Shown here: in pieces, positions 1 through 8,461 of the stretch
How positions within the stretch are numbered: the stretch's first letter is position 1
Layout: each line of letters begins with the position of its first letter
Assembly (NCBI GenBank): GCA_903887485.1
Contig: CAISPV010000020.1
Span: 1-36,041 of the forward strand
From: an uncultured Desulfobulbaceae bacterium
GTDB lineage: Bacteria; Desulfobacterota; Desulfobulbia; Desulfobulbales; Desulfocapsaceae
Length of the DNA: 36,041 bases
Direction of reading: 5' to 3'
The notes under the pieces: generated by a model
Databases searched by the model: none
What the model was told of the DNA's origin: nothing
The model's input: the letters and a program-made list of their open reading frames with translations, nothing else
Translations under genes and position numbers: made by a program

Positions 1-1125
1 CACCGAGATTGATCATCAAAAACATCTGATGCAGCGTTCGATTGCGGCAATCGCTTTCCCCGCCGCGCAAGGCCTGTTCTGCAGGCACGCGCATCATCCC
101 CGGATTACGAAAGACAAAACCTGCTGGGTCTTTTATCACCAGAATCGAAGCCCGGCCTGAATAGTCGGCATGAACAAGGGCATTGACCAGCGCCTCACGC
201 AGGGCACGGTGCAGGGGGTATCATCCTGGCGAAAGTTACCCTTGAGGACAAAGGGCACCTTCAGATCAGCCACCAGCTTGCGCGACACCTTGCGGTAAAA
301 ATCAAACAGGTTCCCGGACCAGGTTCCATCAGGAACCACCCTGTCCAGCCAGCGGGTTTGAGAGGTCTTGTCTTCCGGCTGCTCCTGATAATCAACAAAG
401 TAAAAGGGAACTCCTTCCTGAATAGCAGGCCACTTCCCAAAGAGAAGAAGCCCGGCCAAGGTGAGACCGGCATCCTCCTGTAAACGGTCCTGACGCCAGC
501 AGCCGGTAACCTGCAGAAACTCCTGATCATCAAGGGCTATCCACGGATGGTCAGGCCGGTGAACCGCCAGCATGTTGCGGTAAGCGTGCAGGCTGTCCAG
601 ATCCAGATCCTTCAGGCCGAAGCCGGTCAGGATGCGGCTGTCCCGACTGTCTTCCACCTGTTCGGCCAGCATGCGCTTAATGGTTTCGTCGTCACAGCGG
701 CGGTCACCGTCATGCAGACGACGATAGGTACCCTGAAAGGGATTGCCGTTCAGATAGACAGGTTTCTGTTTGCGGTGGGCCGCAGGTACGGAAACCGTGA
801 TGAGGCTCTTTCCCTCAATGGTGAGGATGGAAACATCCTGATCACTGAGCAGATTAATACTGACCTTCTGCGGATTATTGACGGTGTTGAAGAGATCTGT
901 GATGACCCGTTCAGGCTGGTTCACACCTTGGAGAGAAAAACGGCCCTGTTTTTCCTGCACGCCAAGCAGGATGATGCCGCCACGGCTGTTGGCAAAGGCG
1001 CTGTATGTCGGCCAGAAGTCGACAGGAAGCTGTCCTTTACCGTCCCGTCCTGCTGCCAGTTTGCATTCCAGACCAAGGGTTTCAGAAAGGGTGGCAATGT
1101 CTTCAAGAGTATGAATATTGGTCAT
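1..1125 (-). pseudogene. AlbA_2-domain ATP-binding protein, frameshifted and cut by the window edge
   Basis: The N-terminal part is a Schlafen AlbA_2 domain: an early E-C-K-L segment, then F-A-N-S-R-G-G and I-L-L-G-V. The central part is typical of AlbA_2/HATPase_c_4 transcriptional-regulator-like proteins. The frame breaks near base 216 inside a run of five G on the plus strand (214-218). Beyond it the family signature continues one frame over, with L-R-E-A-L-V-N-A-L and then G-G-E-S-D-C-R-N-R-T-L up to base 1. One extra G would restore a single protein. ATG at 1125 is preferred because AAGGAGG lies just upstream; an in-frame start at 1155 lacks such a site. These proteins are common in defence islands, but their role is poorly known. 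The frameshift may be a real mutation, a phase-variable tract or a sequencing error. Confidence 0.75.
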
Positions 1126-1176
1126 ACCGCCTCCTTGATTGAGATACGGGCTCATTCTGAGCCAGCCCTGACCATG

Positions 1177-1225
1177 AGTTGCGTAACTCTATATTTGCGT
1201 TTTTGACCTTAAAAACTTCATTATA
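1177..1225 (-). promoter_or_regulatory. Candidate promoter and operator upstream of the AlbA_2 gene
   Basis: Read on the minus strand, a perfect TATAAT lies at 1225-1220, about 95 bases before the AlbA_2 start, but no good -35 is seen at 17 bases. Just downstream of it is an inverted repeat, GAGTT-GCGT-AACTC (1177-1190), that could be an operator. This is based on motif matching only. Confidence 0.3.
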
Positions 1226-1301
1226 GCCCCGAAAAAATGCCTACTTTCGACAATGATCATAAATGTTTTAAGTTAGTTAGCGCGGCCAGACCCCATCTCC
1301 T

Positions 1302-1763
1302 TTATGTGATAACGACCGATACTAAAGCTGTTTCGAACCATTTTGTGTCGGATGTTATCCAACTTGAGAGTTTATCAACTGTGTGTTTTTTATTCATTCG
1401 GTTTTTAATGGAGCACTCCCACACCACAGCCACTCTCCAGCCTCTCCTCTTGAGTTCGGCTATATTCCGTTTATCACGTACAGCATTCAATGCAATCTTG
1501 TCGGCCCAAAATTCTTCATGTGTTGTTGGCAGCTTAGATTTTGAACATCCGTCATGACTATGCCAGAAGCAGCCATTAACGAAGATGACAACCTTGTATT
1601 TTGGCAAAATAAGATCAGGCTTGCCAGGGAGCTCAGATTTAAGTCTATACCTAAAACCTGCGGCCCAAAGCGCCTTACGCAGGTAAACTTCCGGGGCTGT
1701 ATCCTTGCCCCTAACCTTTGACATGCAACAACTACGCTGTTTGGGGGTCATGATATCAGCCAT
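1302..1763 (-). CDS. vsr: Very short patch repair (Vsr) DNA mismatch endonuclease
   Basis: The protein has 153 residues, the usual Vsr length. The N-terminus M-T-P-x-Q-R-S-x-x-M-S-x-V-R-G-K-D-T is diagnostic. The core G-K-P-D-L-I-L-P (Asp50) followed by V-N-G-C-F-W-H-S-H (His68, His70) matches the metal-binding and catalytic region of Vsr. Vsr nicks T:G mismatches made by deamination of 5-methylcytosine, so it normally accompanies a C5-cytosine methyltransferase. Here one lies 5.5 kb upstream on the same strand. The gene is the last of the minus-strand restriction cluster, 77 nt after the HNH gene. The first ATG (1763) has only a distant GAGG; ATG 1751 is a possible alternative. Confidence 0.93.
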   Translation of the reverse strand: MADIMTPKQRSCCMSKVRGKDTAPEVYLRKALWAAGFRYRLKSELPGKPDLILPKYKVVIFVNGCFWHSHDGCSKSKLPTTHEEFWADKIALNAVRDKRNIAELKRRGWRVAVVWECSIKNRMNKKHTVDKLSSWITSDTKWFETALVSVVIT

Positions 1764-1840
1764 AGAAAATGATATTCCCCCTCAATCTATTTCAGACTTT
1801 TATGATATAATCGCTAATCCGCTGAAAGCGAAAAGGACTG

Positions 1841-2599
1841 TTATGTAATGAATGAATCGCGGTGTTTTTCCAACGCTTGAGGGTCTGGTGCGAAGCGATG
1901 GGGAAGTTTGAGTTTCACACCTTCTAGATTACCAAAATTTACCGATTGAAACTCGGGGACGTCCTGTTTCTTCAAGAAGCAGGAAACCACCAGTCTGTAA
2001 TTTTCGTCGAATGTGATCAAGTGACGATCAAAGGCCTTGTCGTGAAGAGCATTTAGACAAATTCCGTTAGTTGGATCAGCACGGCGATTTTCGTTTTCGC
2101 TCCACGGAATGATATGGCTGGCAACAAGCAACTGGGGAACGGCTATTCCTGTCAAAGAGCAGCGGTTTTCATAACTACATAAAACAGCGTTGCGGAAAAA
2201 GGTTTGAATCCGGCGTATTTTCACCATCCGCTCAACCTCGGAAGGCCCAAGTGGCTGTTCAAACTCGGGAACAAGTATTTCCTGAGCTGTTTTTCCCATC
2301 AAAACCCCGAATGCTGCTTCGCTCTTCTCTGCCATAGCCGACCAGTTTTTTTGAAACTCCGCCCATACCTTGCGGTCTAGTTTGCTGCTATTGGGGAGCC
2401 CCCCTACTCCGCGGGCCTGATGGCGCGGATCAAGTGAAGCGATATTTCCAAGTTTCCGAGAGATAGAACCTGCGGTTCTGTCCAGTTTGCTGGCAACTTC
2501 ATTAACAAGCTTATTTCTACTGTTGCATTGCCCAAAAGTTAGACGGCAATAGAGATTCATTACAATCAGCAGTTCATACTCTGTCCAGTTGCGATTCAT
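1841..2599 (-). CDS. HNH endonuclease, likely restriction nuclease
   Basis: The protein has 252 residues from the ATG at 2599. The C-terminal half carries an HNH_2-type nuclease core: C-S-L-T-G-I, then L-V-A-S-H-I-I-P-W (His about 162), N-G-I-C-L-N (Asn about 178) and L-H-D-K-A-F-D (His about 186). The N-terminal ~60 residues (W-T-E-Y-E-L-L, K-L-D-R-T-A-G-S-I-S-R-K-L) resemble the helix-turn-helix-like lead found on restriction HNH proteins. The start overlaps the stop of the preceding receiver gene (TAATG), which points to translational coupling. An upstream in-frame GTG at 2623 is less likely. Its place in an operon with a cytosine methyltransferase suggests it is the cutting component. The recognition sequence cannot be read from the protein. 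Confidence 0.88.
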   Translation of the reverse strand: MNRNWTEYELLIVMNLYCRLTFGQCNSRNKLVNEVASKLDRTAGSISRKLGNIASLDPRHQARGVGGLPNSSKLDRKVWAEFQKNWSAMAEKSEAAFGVLMGKTAQEILVPEFEQPLGPSEVERMVKIRRIQTFFRNAVLCSYENRCSLTGIAVPQLLVASHIIPWSENENRRADPTNGICLNALHDKAFDRHLITFDENYRLVVSCFLKKQDVPEFQSVNFGNLEGVKLKLPHRFAPDPQALEKHRDSFIT

Positions 2600-4272
2600 T
2601 ATTTTGCTTTTAATCGCATCCACTCTGACTCAGTAAGACCAACCCGGCTTAGCTCCCGAGCAAATTGTTCCGCTGCTCGTTGGGCATGTTGGGGTTTCAA
2701 CTGAGCGATCCACTGGTAACCCCGACCATCTGGGTGATTAGCAAACTCAAGTTTGTTTGCGGCAACAAATCCTTTACTCGGTTTGAACATCAATATGACG
2801 CAGTTTTCACTTTTAGGTTTATAGATCAGATCGGTAAAGTCTTTGCTATTTTTCACTACATGTGTTGCTTTATCACCTTTTGCTTCTTGTAGCAGACAAA
2901 AAACAAAGGTTGATTCTTTAGTTAAACGCACGCAGTCACAAGTCGGCTGGAGGCAGAGCAGATAGCGTTTGTCTCCTTCAGTCTCACGAATAATAGCCCC
3001 TAGGGTGAGGTGCCGGTTATCTCCGTAGTAAGTACGCTGACTCAGCAGAACTGACAGTTCGCGAAGATCAGTGCCAATAAGATCTTTACTGAGGTAGGAT
3101 GTTAATGTTTTGAAGTGCGGTGCATCTACGGAAGGCCATTTTGGAGGATTTTCTTTGAGTTTCTTAATGGTTTTCTCTAGGTCGGAGTTATTTCCATGTG
3201 TGTAGCTGCCAGCTATCCCCATCCCTTTTGTACAAAAATCTGCAGCAAACTCGTGCACATTCACCGTTTGAGGGACAAATTTAGTTGCATGGCTGGCAGG
3301 TTTCCATTTTTCTTTACACCAGTTACTAATAACCGTGTCACTGATCAATGGTATTGGCAAACTGTCTTCTAATACGGCTTCAATTTCTGCAACAAGCAGG
3401 GGTATTATATGGTCAAATGCTTCTTCATGCGGAAGCCCCAGTGCGCGGTGGGAAAGAAAAGCAGCATCCAATCCCGAATGAAACTTTGTCAGAATTTTCC
3501 TGCTCTGTTTCCTAATTGCAGCAAGACCCACCAGAATACCGCCTTGTAACATCCCATCAGCCAACTTACAGTATTCGTCAACGGATCTGTCTGCTAATTC
3601 TGCTTCGCTTACTTCAAACGGCTTGAATTCATCCCGCCTTTGGGCAGGCTTGCCCAGCACAACAACGCGAGCATTTAGAGTGTGAAAGGCAAGTCCCTTA
3701 TCGGCAGCTTTATATTCAATTTTATGAGAGATTTTCGCAGTTAGCCTCTCGTATATTTGATTGGAGATATCAAAAAGGTCTGGGGTATCTGTGTAAATCA
3801 AGACAAGTCGTAGTTGGTGCGGATCTTCTTCCAAGCTTTGGATAACCAAATTTTCAACAAGAGTTTTAGCTTTGACACCAGAATCTCCGTAAAGATCCCA
3901 ATCAACAATTATAATATCTGCACATGTGCACAGTTTATATGTAACGGATTCGACCCCAACTGTAGTTCTTTTAGGTGGTTGGTGTAAGGAACAGACAATT
4001 CGTTTTTTAGCAAAACTGGCTTGGATATCGTGAGGAGAAAATAAAGCCTCTTCTTCAGTTTTTTCGACAACTACATCTGAAGCATTGGAAATTTGTTTCT
4101 CTGCACTTTTTGTGGAAGGTTTTCTGGTCTTTGGAGCAGATACCTTTTTTTCTTCTATAACTGTTCCAGATGGAGATGGTGCATAGATTTTATCATCAAC
4201 AAAGACTACGGTTTGCACAAAGTTTTCAACTGCATTTCTCAAGAAGTTATCCATCGTCGATATATTACTCAT
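2599..4272 (-). CDS. Receiver-domain (response-regulator-like) protein of a restriction cluster
   Basis: The protein has 557 residues. The N-terminal ~210 residues read as a phospho-receiver: T-V-V-F-V-D-D (acidic pair Asp26/Asp27), I-I-I-V-D-W-D-L (phospho-acceptor Asp124), L-V-L-I-Y-T-D (Thr161) and V-V-V-L-G-K-P (Lys208). An unusual low-complexity, Lys/Glu/Ser-rich insert of about 60 residues follows the first strand. The remaining ~350 residues are not recognised; they are soluble, largely helical, and contain L-C-L-Q-P-T-C-D-C. The start ATG sits in an 8-nt overlap with the end of the GHKL gene (ATGAGTAA), after a GGGAG ribosome site. It is likely the phosphorelay partner of that GHKL protein. 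The family resembles the divergent receiver domains found next to MORC-like ATPases in defence loci; the role is inferred. Confidence 0.75.
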   Translation of the reverse strand: MSNISTMDNFLRNAVENFVQTVVFVDDKIYAPSPSGTVIEEKKVSAPKTRKPSTKSAEKQISNASDVVVEKTEEEALFSPHDIQASFAKKRIVCSLHQPPKRTTVGVESVTYKLCTCADIIIVDWDLYGDSGVKAKTLVENLVIQSLEEDPHQLRLVLIYTDTPDLFDISNQIYERLTAKISHKIEYKAADKGLAFHTLNARVVVLGKPAQRRDEFKPFEVSEAELADRSVDEYCKLADGMLQGGILVGLAAIRKQSRKILTKFHSGLDAAFLSHRALGLPHEEAFDHIIPLLVAEIEAVLEDSLPIPLISDTVISNWCKEKWKPASHATKFVPQTVNVHEFAADFCTKGMGIAGSYTHGNNSDLEKTIKKLKENPPKWPSVDAPHFKTLTSYLSKDLIGTDLRELSVLLSQRTYYGDNRHLTLGAIIRETEGDKRYLLCLQPTCDCVRLTKESTFVFCLLQEAKGDKATHVVKNSKDFTDLIYKPKSENCVILMFKPSKGFVAANKLEFANHPDGRGYQWIAQLKPQHAQRAAEQFARELSRVGLTESEWMRLKAK

Positions 4273-7231
4273 CAGCTCCCCCAGGACATGAAACTACGAA
4301 ATTCACCCCATGTGCTTCGTTTTCAGGCAATGCAACATTCAAATCCATGCCTTCTTTTCGCAAAGCTTTTTTGGAGATAAACAAGCCGAGCCCACGCCCT
4401 CCAGGTTTACGAGAGAAACCCTGCTCAAAAATAGTTTCTATATCCCTGTTGGAAATAGTCGGCCCGTTGTTGCCGATGCGATAAGCATTATTAAAAAAAT
4501 CCAAGGTTATGATTCGCTGGCCTTGAATGTCTTTAAGCCAAAATACTGCGTTATCAATAATGTTTACGAAAACCGGATATATCGTGGAAGGGTAGCCGGG
4601 GACCTCAGAGTCAAGGAAGGCCTGCGTAACATTCAGCTCGATATCATGCCTTTTGAATCGAACACTGAATAATGTTCTGACATAATGGTTAATTTCGCTA
4701 CCTTTGATTATTGTCTGCTTACGTTGTAGCCGACGTTGTAAAGGAGTGAACAAATTTAAATGCGCATCAAGGTGATCGAAATTAGTTCGAATTTCCTGAT
4801 AAAGAGGAATTAGATCATCATTTGCTCTTGCCCAAGAGCCGAGCTCACGAAGTTTCTGCCGAATCCCTTTTATTGCGGCAACGAATTCATGGTTGATTAC
4901 GGCAACAGCTAAACCTAGCTGGACAAGCTCTGCATCGGTATCAGCTTGCTCCCTGAGATTTTGCAACTCCGTATCCATGGCTTCAATCATGTCGAGATGG
5001 CCAATTTCTGCTGTTTGCTCCATGTTTTCAGAAATACTCGTGAGCATTTCACGAACACGCCCAAGTGATTCCGTGTTTCTTTGTCCAACCTCTTCAATTC
5101 GAAGTTCATACATTTGCCGGATTTCTTCGGCATGTTGAGAAGATATGTCTGCAAAATCCTGCTCTGCAAAATCGATCTCAACCTTTTTCACTATGTTCCT
5201 GAATTCCTGAATCGCATTTCTGGCTGTATCAATTGCAATACGGCGGGTATCGGCTGCTGCTTTCTCAAGCATGCCGGCTTCTGATTTAACTTCCGACTCT
5301 CGGTTCTTCGCAACCTGATCGATCAGATTTTTCAAACGACGGCGCTGATCGATATAGATACGTGCCTCTTCAGCCATTATGCCCAGGCTTTCCGCGACTT
5401 CCCTGGACAGGGGCGAAAAGAGTTCTAATTCCAGACGTTCTTGTTCCCGCTGATATGCTGACCAGTCACGATCAAGTTGCTTTGTGAGCCCGACACCTCG
5501 GGGTTTAGCAATCTGATAGCTGCGTCGAATTTCGGCTAAACGGCGATTGGCCTCATTTTCAGCTTCGAGAAGTTCTTCGGCTGCTTCGTCTTGGTTATCC
5601 ATTTTGGATGCGGACTTCATGCGCGCATGGACTTGCAAGCGCAAAAAATCTATTTCTGTTTCAGGAAGCTTTTGCGAGGTACTCTGAAAGAACGAATCCA
5701 GCGCCGCTGACAGATTTTTTCTTTTTGTGCTGACTTGCTTGTCCCGTTTCCTGCGAGCGTTATCTAACCGATCCAACTCGGTTTTTCTTTCACGAAAGTA
5801 ATCGCCAAAATCGGCGTCTTTTCTAAAAAAGTCCGCTGCCAGCTGAACAAAGATATGTTCCACTATATCTTTAAGCTGTCGGTATACCTTATCTTTTTGA
5901 AATCCCTCGCGTCCTGCTTTTTCCTGCAAACGTCCATTCTCTTCGCGTGTCAGGCACACTGCACCGTAAATGCGCCTGTACGAGAAGAAATAGTGTGTCA
6001 TCCCTCTATTTCGTCGGGTTTCAATGCTTAGCCAGTCAAAATCAGTAGTACCGTAAGGCAGTATCCTGATTCCATCACGATAGACGTAGATACCTCCTAT
6101 CTGATCGAGCTTAGCATTGATCCTACCGTAGTCGTCCGGGTCAGCGTTACTTTCGCTTTTGTTGCCCTGGAGATAACCAAATTCTATATTGAAAGGGCCG
6201 CATAACGTTTCCTTCCCTGCACCCCTATTCCATGAAATTACATGATTCTCGTATTCTTTCTCATAAACGCGAACGGTTCCTTTAAACTGGCCGTATTCGT
6301 TGATTTCACCGCAGATATATTGGTCGGCACATTCAAGGTCATGTTTTGTAAAAAACTCTCCTGGACCAATTAGATCCTCATGAACGGTATCAGAAGGCCA
6401 ATATCGGAAAGCTGTTTCCATCGGTGGTGACGTCTTTGTGGAAAAAGTTGAGTTGCAGAATCCAAGCAGGAGTTTTGAGAAGTCTTTTGTTTTGGTCTCC
6501 CGTTCCCGCTCAATTTCCGCCCGTATCTCTTCATTGGCCGGGGTAATTAGGAAATGAGTTCCGGCACCATCACCTTTTAAGGATAAGCCCTCTAGGAAAT
6601 CGGCCAAATCTTCGGGGTCGATTTGAACATCTTGCATTTCGTCCAGAACAGCCTTGAAATCACATTTCGGATATTTCTTTTGCAGAGATTCAACAAGATG
6701 CTGATTTTGTTGAACCAAAGCATCAACATCTTCCGCGCTTGGTAAAGATCCGCCTGGAATCGTAATTACCGGAAAATCAAGATCGTCCAAATTCAGTGAA
6801 GGAATTACAAAAAGCCCCCAGTGGATGAAGCACATGGATAAATCACTTAACTTGTCTCCCCTGTTGGCTCTGGTTAGAACAAGGACTTGCGAACCGAGCA
6901 GGGCAATGGCCAAACGCCCAATTCCCTTTTCCCCCATTATCGCCCGTTTGAGTTTGTTAGACGGTCTAAACGTTTCATTATGCGATGCTGAATCAAGCTT
7001 GCTCTCTGTGCCTAGCACTAGCCAGCGGTTTTCAAACTCCTCCTTCGTCATTCCGATACCATCATCTCGAATGACGAGTAGATTGTCTGAGCGGAAATAG
7101 TCAACTTCTACATGATCGGCATACGCATCATGGGCATTTTTGAAGAGTTCACTTATGGCAGTTGAAACGTCAGCAATTTGTTGACGTCCGAGCATGTCAA
7201 CCGCTCGTGCTCGTGTCTTAAATTTAGCCAT
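4265..7231 (-). CDS. Double GHKL protein: MORC-like ATPase plus histidine-kinase-like domain
   Basis: The protein has 988 residues. The N-terminal GHKL ATPase shows motif I E-L-F-K-N-A-H-D-A (28-36), motif II D-D-G-I-G-M (56-61) and motif III G-E-K-G-I-G-R (100-106), as in MutL/Hsp90/MORC-type ATPases. A charged, probably coiled-coil region spans about 470-770. The C-terminus is histidine-kinase-like: I-N-H-E-F with His781 as a candidate phospho-histidine, N-box N-I-I-D-N (890-894), I-F-E-Q-G-F, and G2 box G-G-R-G-L-G-L-F-I-S-K (944-954). The G1 position reads I-G-N-N-G-P, with Asn where kinases usually have Asp. It is coupled on both sides by 8-nt overlaps, with GAGG before the ATG. Prokaryotic MORC-like ATPases are known associates of restriction-modification systems. 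ATP-driven DNA handling and signalling to the receiver are inferences. Confidence 0.85.
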   Translation of the reverse strand: MAKFKTRARAVDMLGRQQIADVSTAISELFKNAHDAYADHVEVDYFRSDNLLVIRDDGIGMTKEEFENRWLVLGTESKLDSASHNETFRPSNKLKRAIMGEKGIGRLAIALLGSQVLVLTRANRGDKLSDLSMCFIHWGLFVIPSLNLDDLDFPVITIPGGSLPSAEDVDALVQQNQHLVESLQKKYPKCDFKAVLDEMQDVQIDPEDLADFLEGLSLKGDGAGTHFLITPANEEIRAEIERERETKTKDFSKLLLGFCNSTFSTKTSPPMETAFRYWPSDTVHEDLIGPGEFFTKHDLECADQYICGEINEYGQFKGTVRVYEKEYENHVISWNRGAGKETLCGPFNIEFGYLQGNKSESNADPDDYGRINAKLDQIGGIYVYRDGIRILPYGTTDFDWLSIETRRNRGMTHYFFSYRRIYGAVCLTREENGRLQEKAGREGFQKDKVYRQLKDIVEHIFVQLAADFFRKDADFGDYFRERKTELDRLDNARRKRDKQVSTKRKNLSAALDSFFQSTSQKLPETEIDFLRLQVHARMKSASKMDNQDEAAEELLEAENEANRRLAEIRRSYQIAKPRGVGLTKQLDRDWSAYQREQERLELELFSPLSREVAESLGIMAEEARIYIDQRRRLKNLIDQVAKNRESEVKSEAGMLEKAAADTRRIAIDTARNAIQEFRNIVKKVEIDFAEQDFADISSQHAEEIRQMYELRIEEVGQRNTESLGRVREMLTSISENMEQTAEIGHLDMIEAMDTELQNLREQADTDAELVQLGLAVAVINHEFVAAIKGIRQKLRELGSWARANDDLIPLYQEIRTNFDHLDAHLNLFTPLQRRLQRKQTIIKGSEINHYVRTLFSVRFKRHDIELNVTQAFLDSEVPGYPSTIYPVFVNIIDNAVFWLKDIQGQRIITLDFFNNAYRIGNNGPTISNRDIETIFEQGFSRKPGGRGLGLFISKKALRKEGMDLNVALPENEAHGVNFVVSCPGGADE

Positions 7232-8324
7232 TAATTGCCTCTATGTGTTTGACAAAATGATTTCCCATCGCAAAAGCGAGATCAACAGGCACAGCATTTC
7301 CTATTTGTCTTGCCATAGAGTTCAAGTTTCCGGTGAACTCAAAAGCATCATCAAATCCCTGCAGACGTGCTGCTTCCCTAATGCTTATGGCCCGATTTTG
7401 TTCAGGATGTCCGAATCTTCCATTGGAATAACTGATGCAGCGAGTTGTTAAACCTGTTGCCGGTTTATCCCACCAGAGGCGGCCATAACAGTCAGTGTGC
7501 CCGGAATGAGCTTCACCATTTTCATTGGTCCGGGTGTAACAATCAGGCCAGAGTTTCTTGGGCCAGTTGTTGCGTCCTCCTCCGTCAGGCTCAGATGCTT
7601 TAATCCTCGTCATGTTTAATTCGGATAATTTAGCGGCACGGTGGTTTAGTACATTAGATTCTTTGTATGTCTCTCCAGCGGCAATGGCTGGAAGGTCTAC
7701 AATTGCTTTGCGAACAGTTTTGTAGGGATTATCACGATTTTTGCCGTGGGTCGGATCTGGGATGCTAATTTCACCGTGTTTGCTTGCCAACAATATAAAA
7801 CGTCGACGCAGCTGGGGTGCACCATAATCTTGGGCGGCAACTACCCCATAGGTGATGTAGTAGCCCATTTTTAGTAGAAGTTCTTTGAACTCTGGGAATG
7901 GCCCCTGTTTGCGTTTGGGAACTTTCTGTAAACCCGGAACATTTTCAACAAAGACAAAGTCTGGTTTGAATTCTTCTACGATAATACCGAACTGGGATAA
8001 CAACCTTTTGCGTGTATCACTTTTAGGGCTTTCCGTATTTTGTTTGGTAAACGGCTGGCAAGGAGCACATCCGCAGAATAGTTTGTAACTATTTTTGTAT
8101 TTGTCTAGCGTCGGTTGCAGGTCAGAAGCTGTGAGTTTTGTGATGCTTTTGTCGCAAAAAATGGTCTCAGGGAAGTTTTTGGTAAAGGTACTTTTAGCGT
8201 CTGGGTCTACATCCAGAGCAAAAACGATATCTATTCCGGCGTTCTGAAACCCCCTACTTGTCCCGCCGCAACCACAGAAAAAATCAAAGACAACTATATT
8301 TTTATCTTTATCGCTTTTTATCAT
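7224..8324 (-). CDS. C5-cytosine DNA methyltransferase
   Basis: The protein has 366 residues. The canonical motifs appear in order: I, F-D-F-F-C-G-C-G-G (SAM binding, from about residue 13); IV, G-C-A-P-C-Q-P-F with catalytic Cys89; VI, V-E-N-V-P-G-L (Glu127); VIII, Q-L-R-R-R-F; and X, R-Q-I-G-N-A-V-P near the C-terminus. It transfers a methyl group from SAM to carbon 5 of cytosine in a target set by the region between VIII and IX. ATG 8324 is chosen because AGG lies 7-8 nt upstream; the in-frame TTG at 8339 has no ribosome site. It is the first gene of the operon. The last codons overlap the GHKL gene by 8 nt (ATGGCTAA). It would protect host DNA from the HNH nuclease and explains the co-located vsr. 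Confidence 0.95.
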   Translation of the reverse strand: MIKSDKDKNIVVFDFFCGCGGTSRGFQNAGIDIVFALDVDPDAKSTFTKNFPETIFCDKSITKLTASDLQPTLDKYKNSYKLFCGCAPCQPFTKQNTESPKSDTRKRLLSQFGIIVEEFKPDFVFVENVPGLQKVPKRKQGPFPEFKELLLKMGYYITYGVVAAQDYGAPQLRRRFILLASKHGEISIPDPTHGKNRDNPYKTVRKAIVDLPAIAAGETYKESNVLNHRAAKLSELNMTRIKASEPDGGGRNNWPKKLWPDCYTRTNENGEAHSGHTDCYGRLWWDKPATGLTTRCISYSNGRFGHPEQNRAISIREAARLQGFDDAFEFTGNLNSMARQIGNAVPVDLAFAMGNHFVKHIEAING

Positions 8325-8461
8325 TTCTGACCTATACAAATGATATAGTAAATGTAAAGTATTTAAATTTTCGGGAACCCATCTTTAATTACTATCAATC
8401 AGCTCAAAATGCCCTTGAATTTATGAGTTATAAGTTCGGGGAACTCCATATCTTAACTGGC
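8325..8461 (-). promoter_or_regulatory. AT-rich leader of the methyltransferase operon
   Basis: This 137-nt AT-rich gap separates the DUF3883 gene from the methyltransferase gene and most likely holds the operon promoter. On the minus strand a TTTACA lies 16 nt before TATAGG, but that would leave almost no leader, so the exact promoter is unclear. Two similar blocks, TTCGGG-AACCCAT (about 8370-8383) and TTCGGGGAACTCCAT (about 8436-8450), could be a repeated operator. No controller (C) protein gene is visible nearby. Confidence 0.3.

Noticed and set aside
547-1206. Long open frame opposite the AlbA_2 gene
   Set aside because: It mirrors a gene with clear family motifs and has no recognisable domain of its own.
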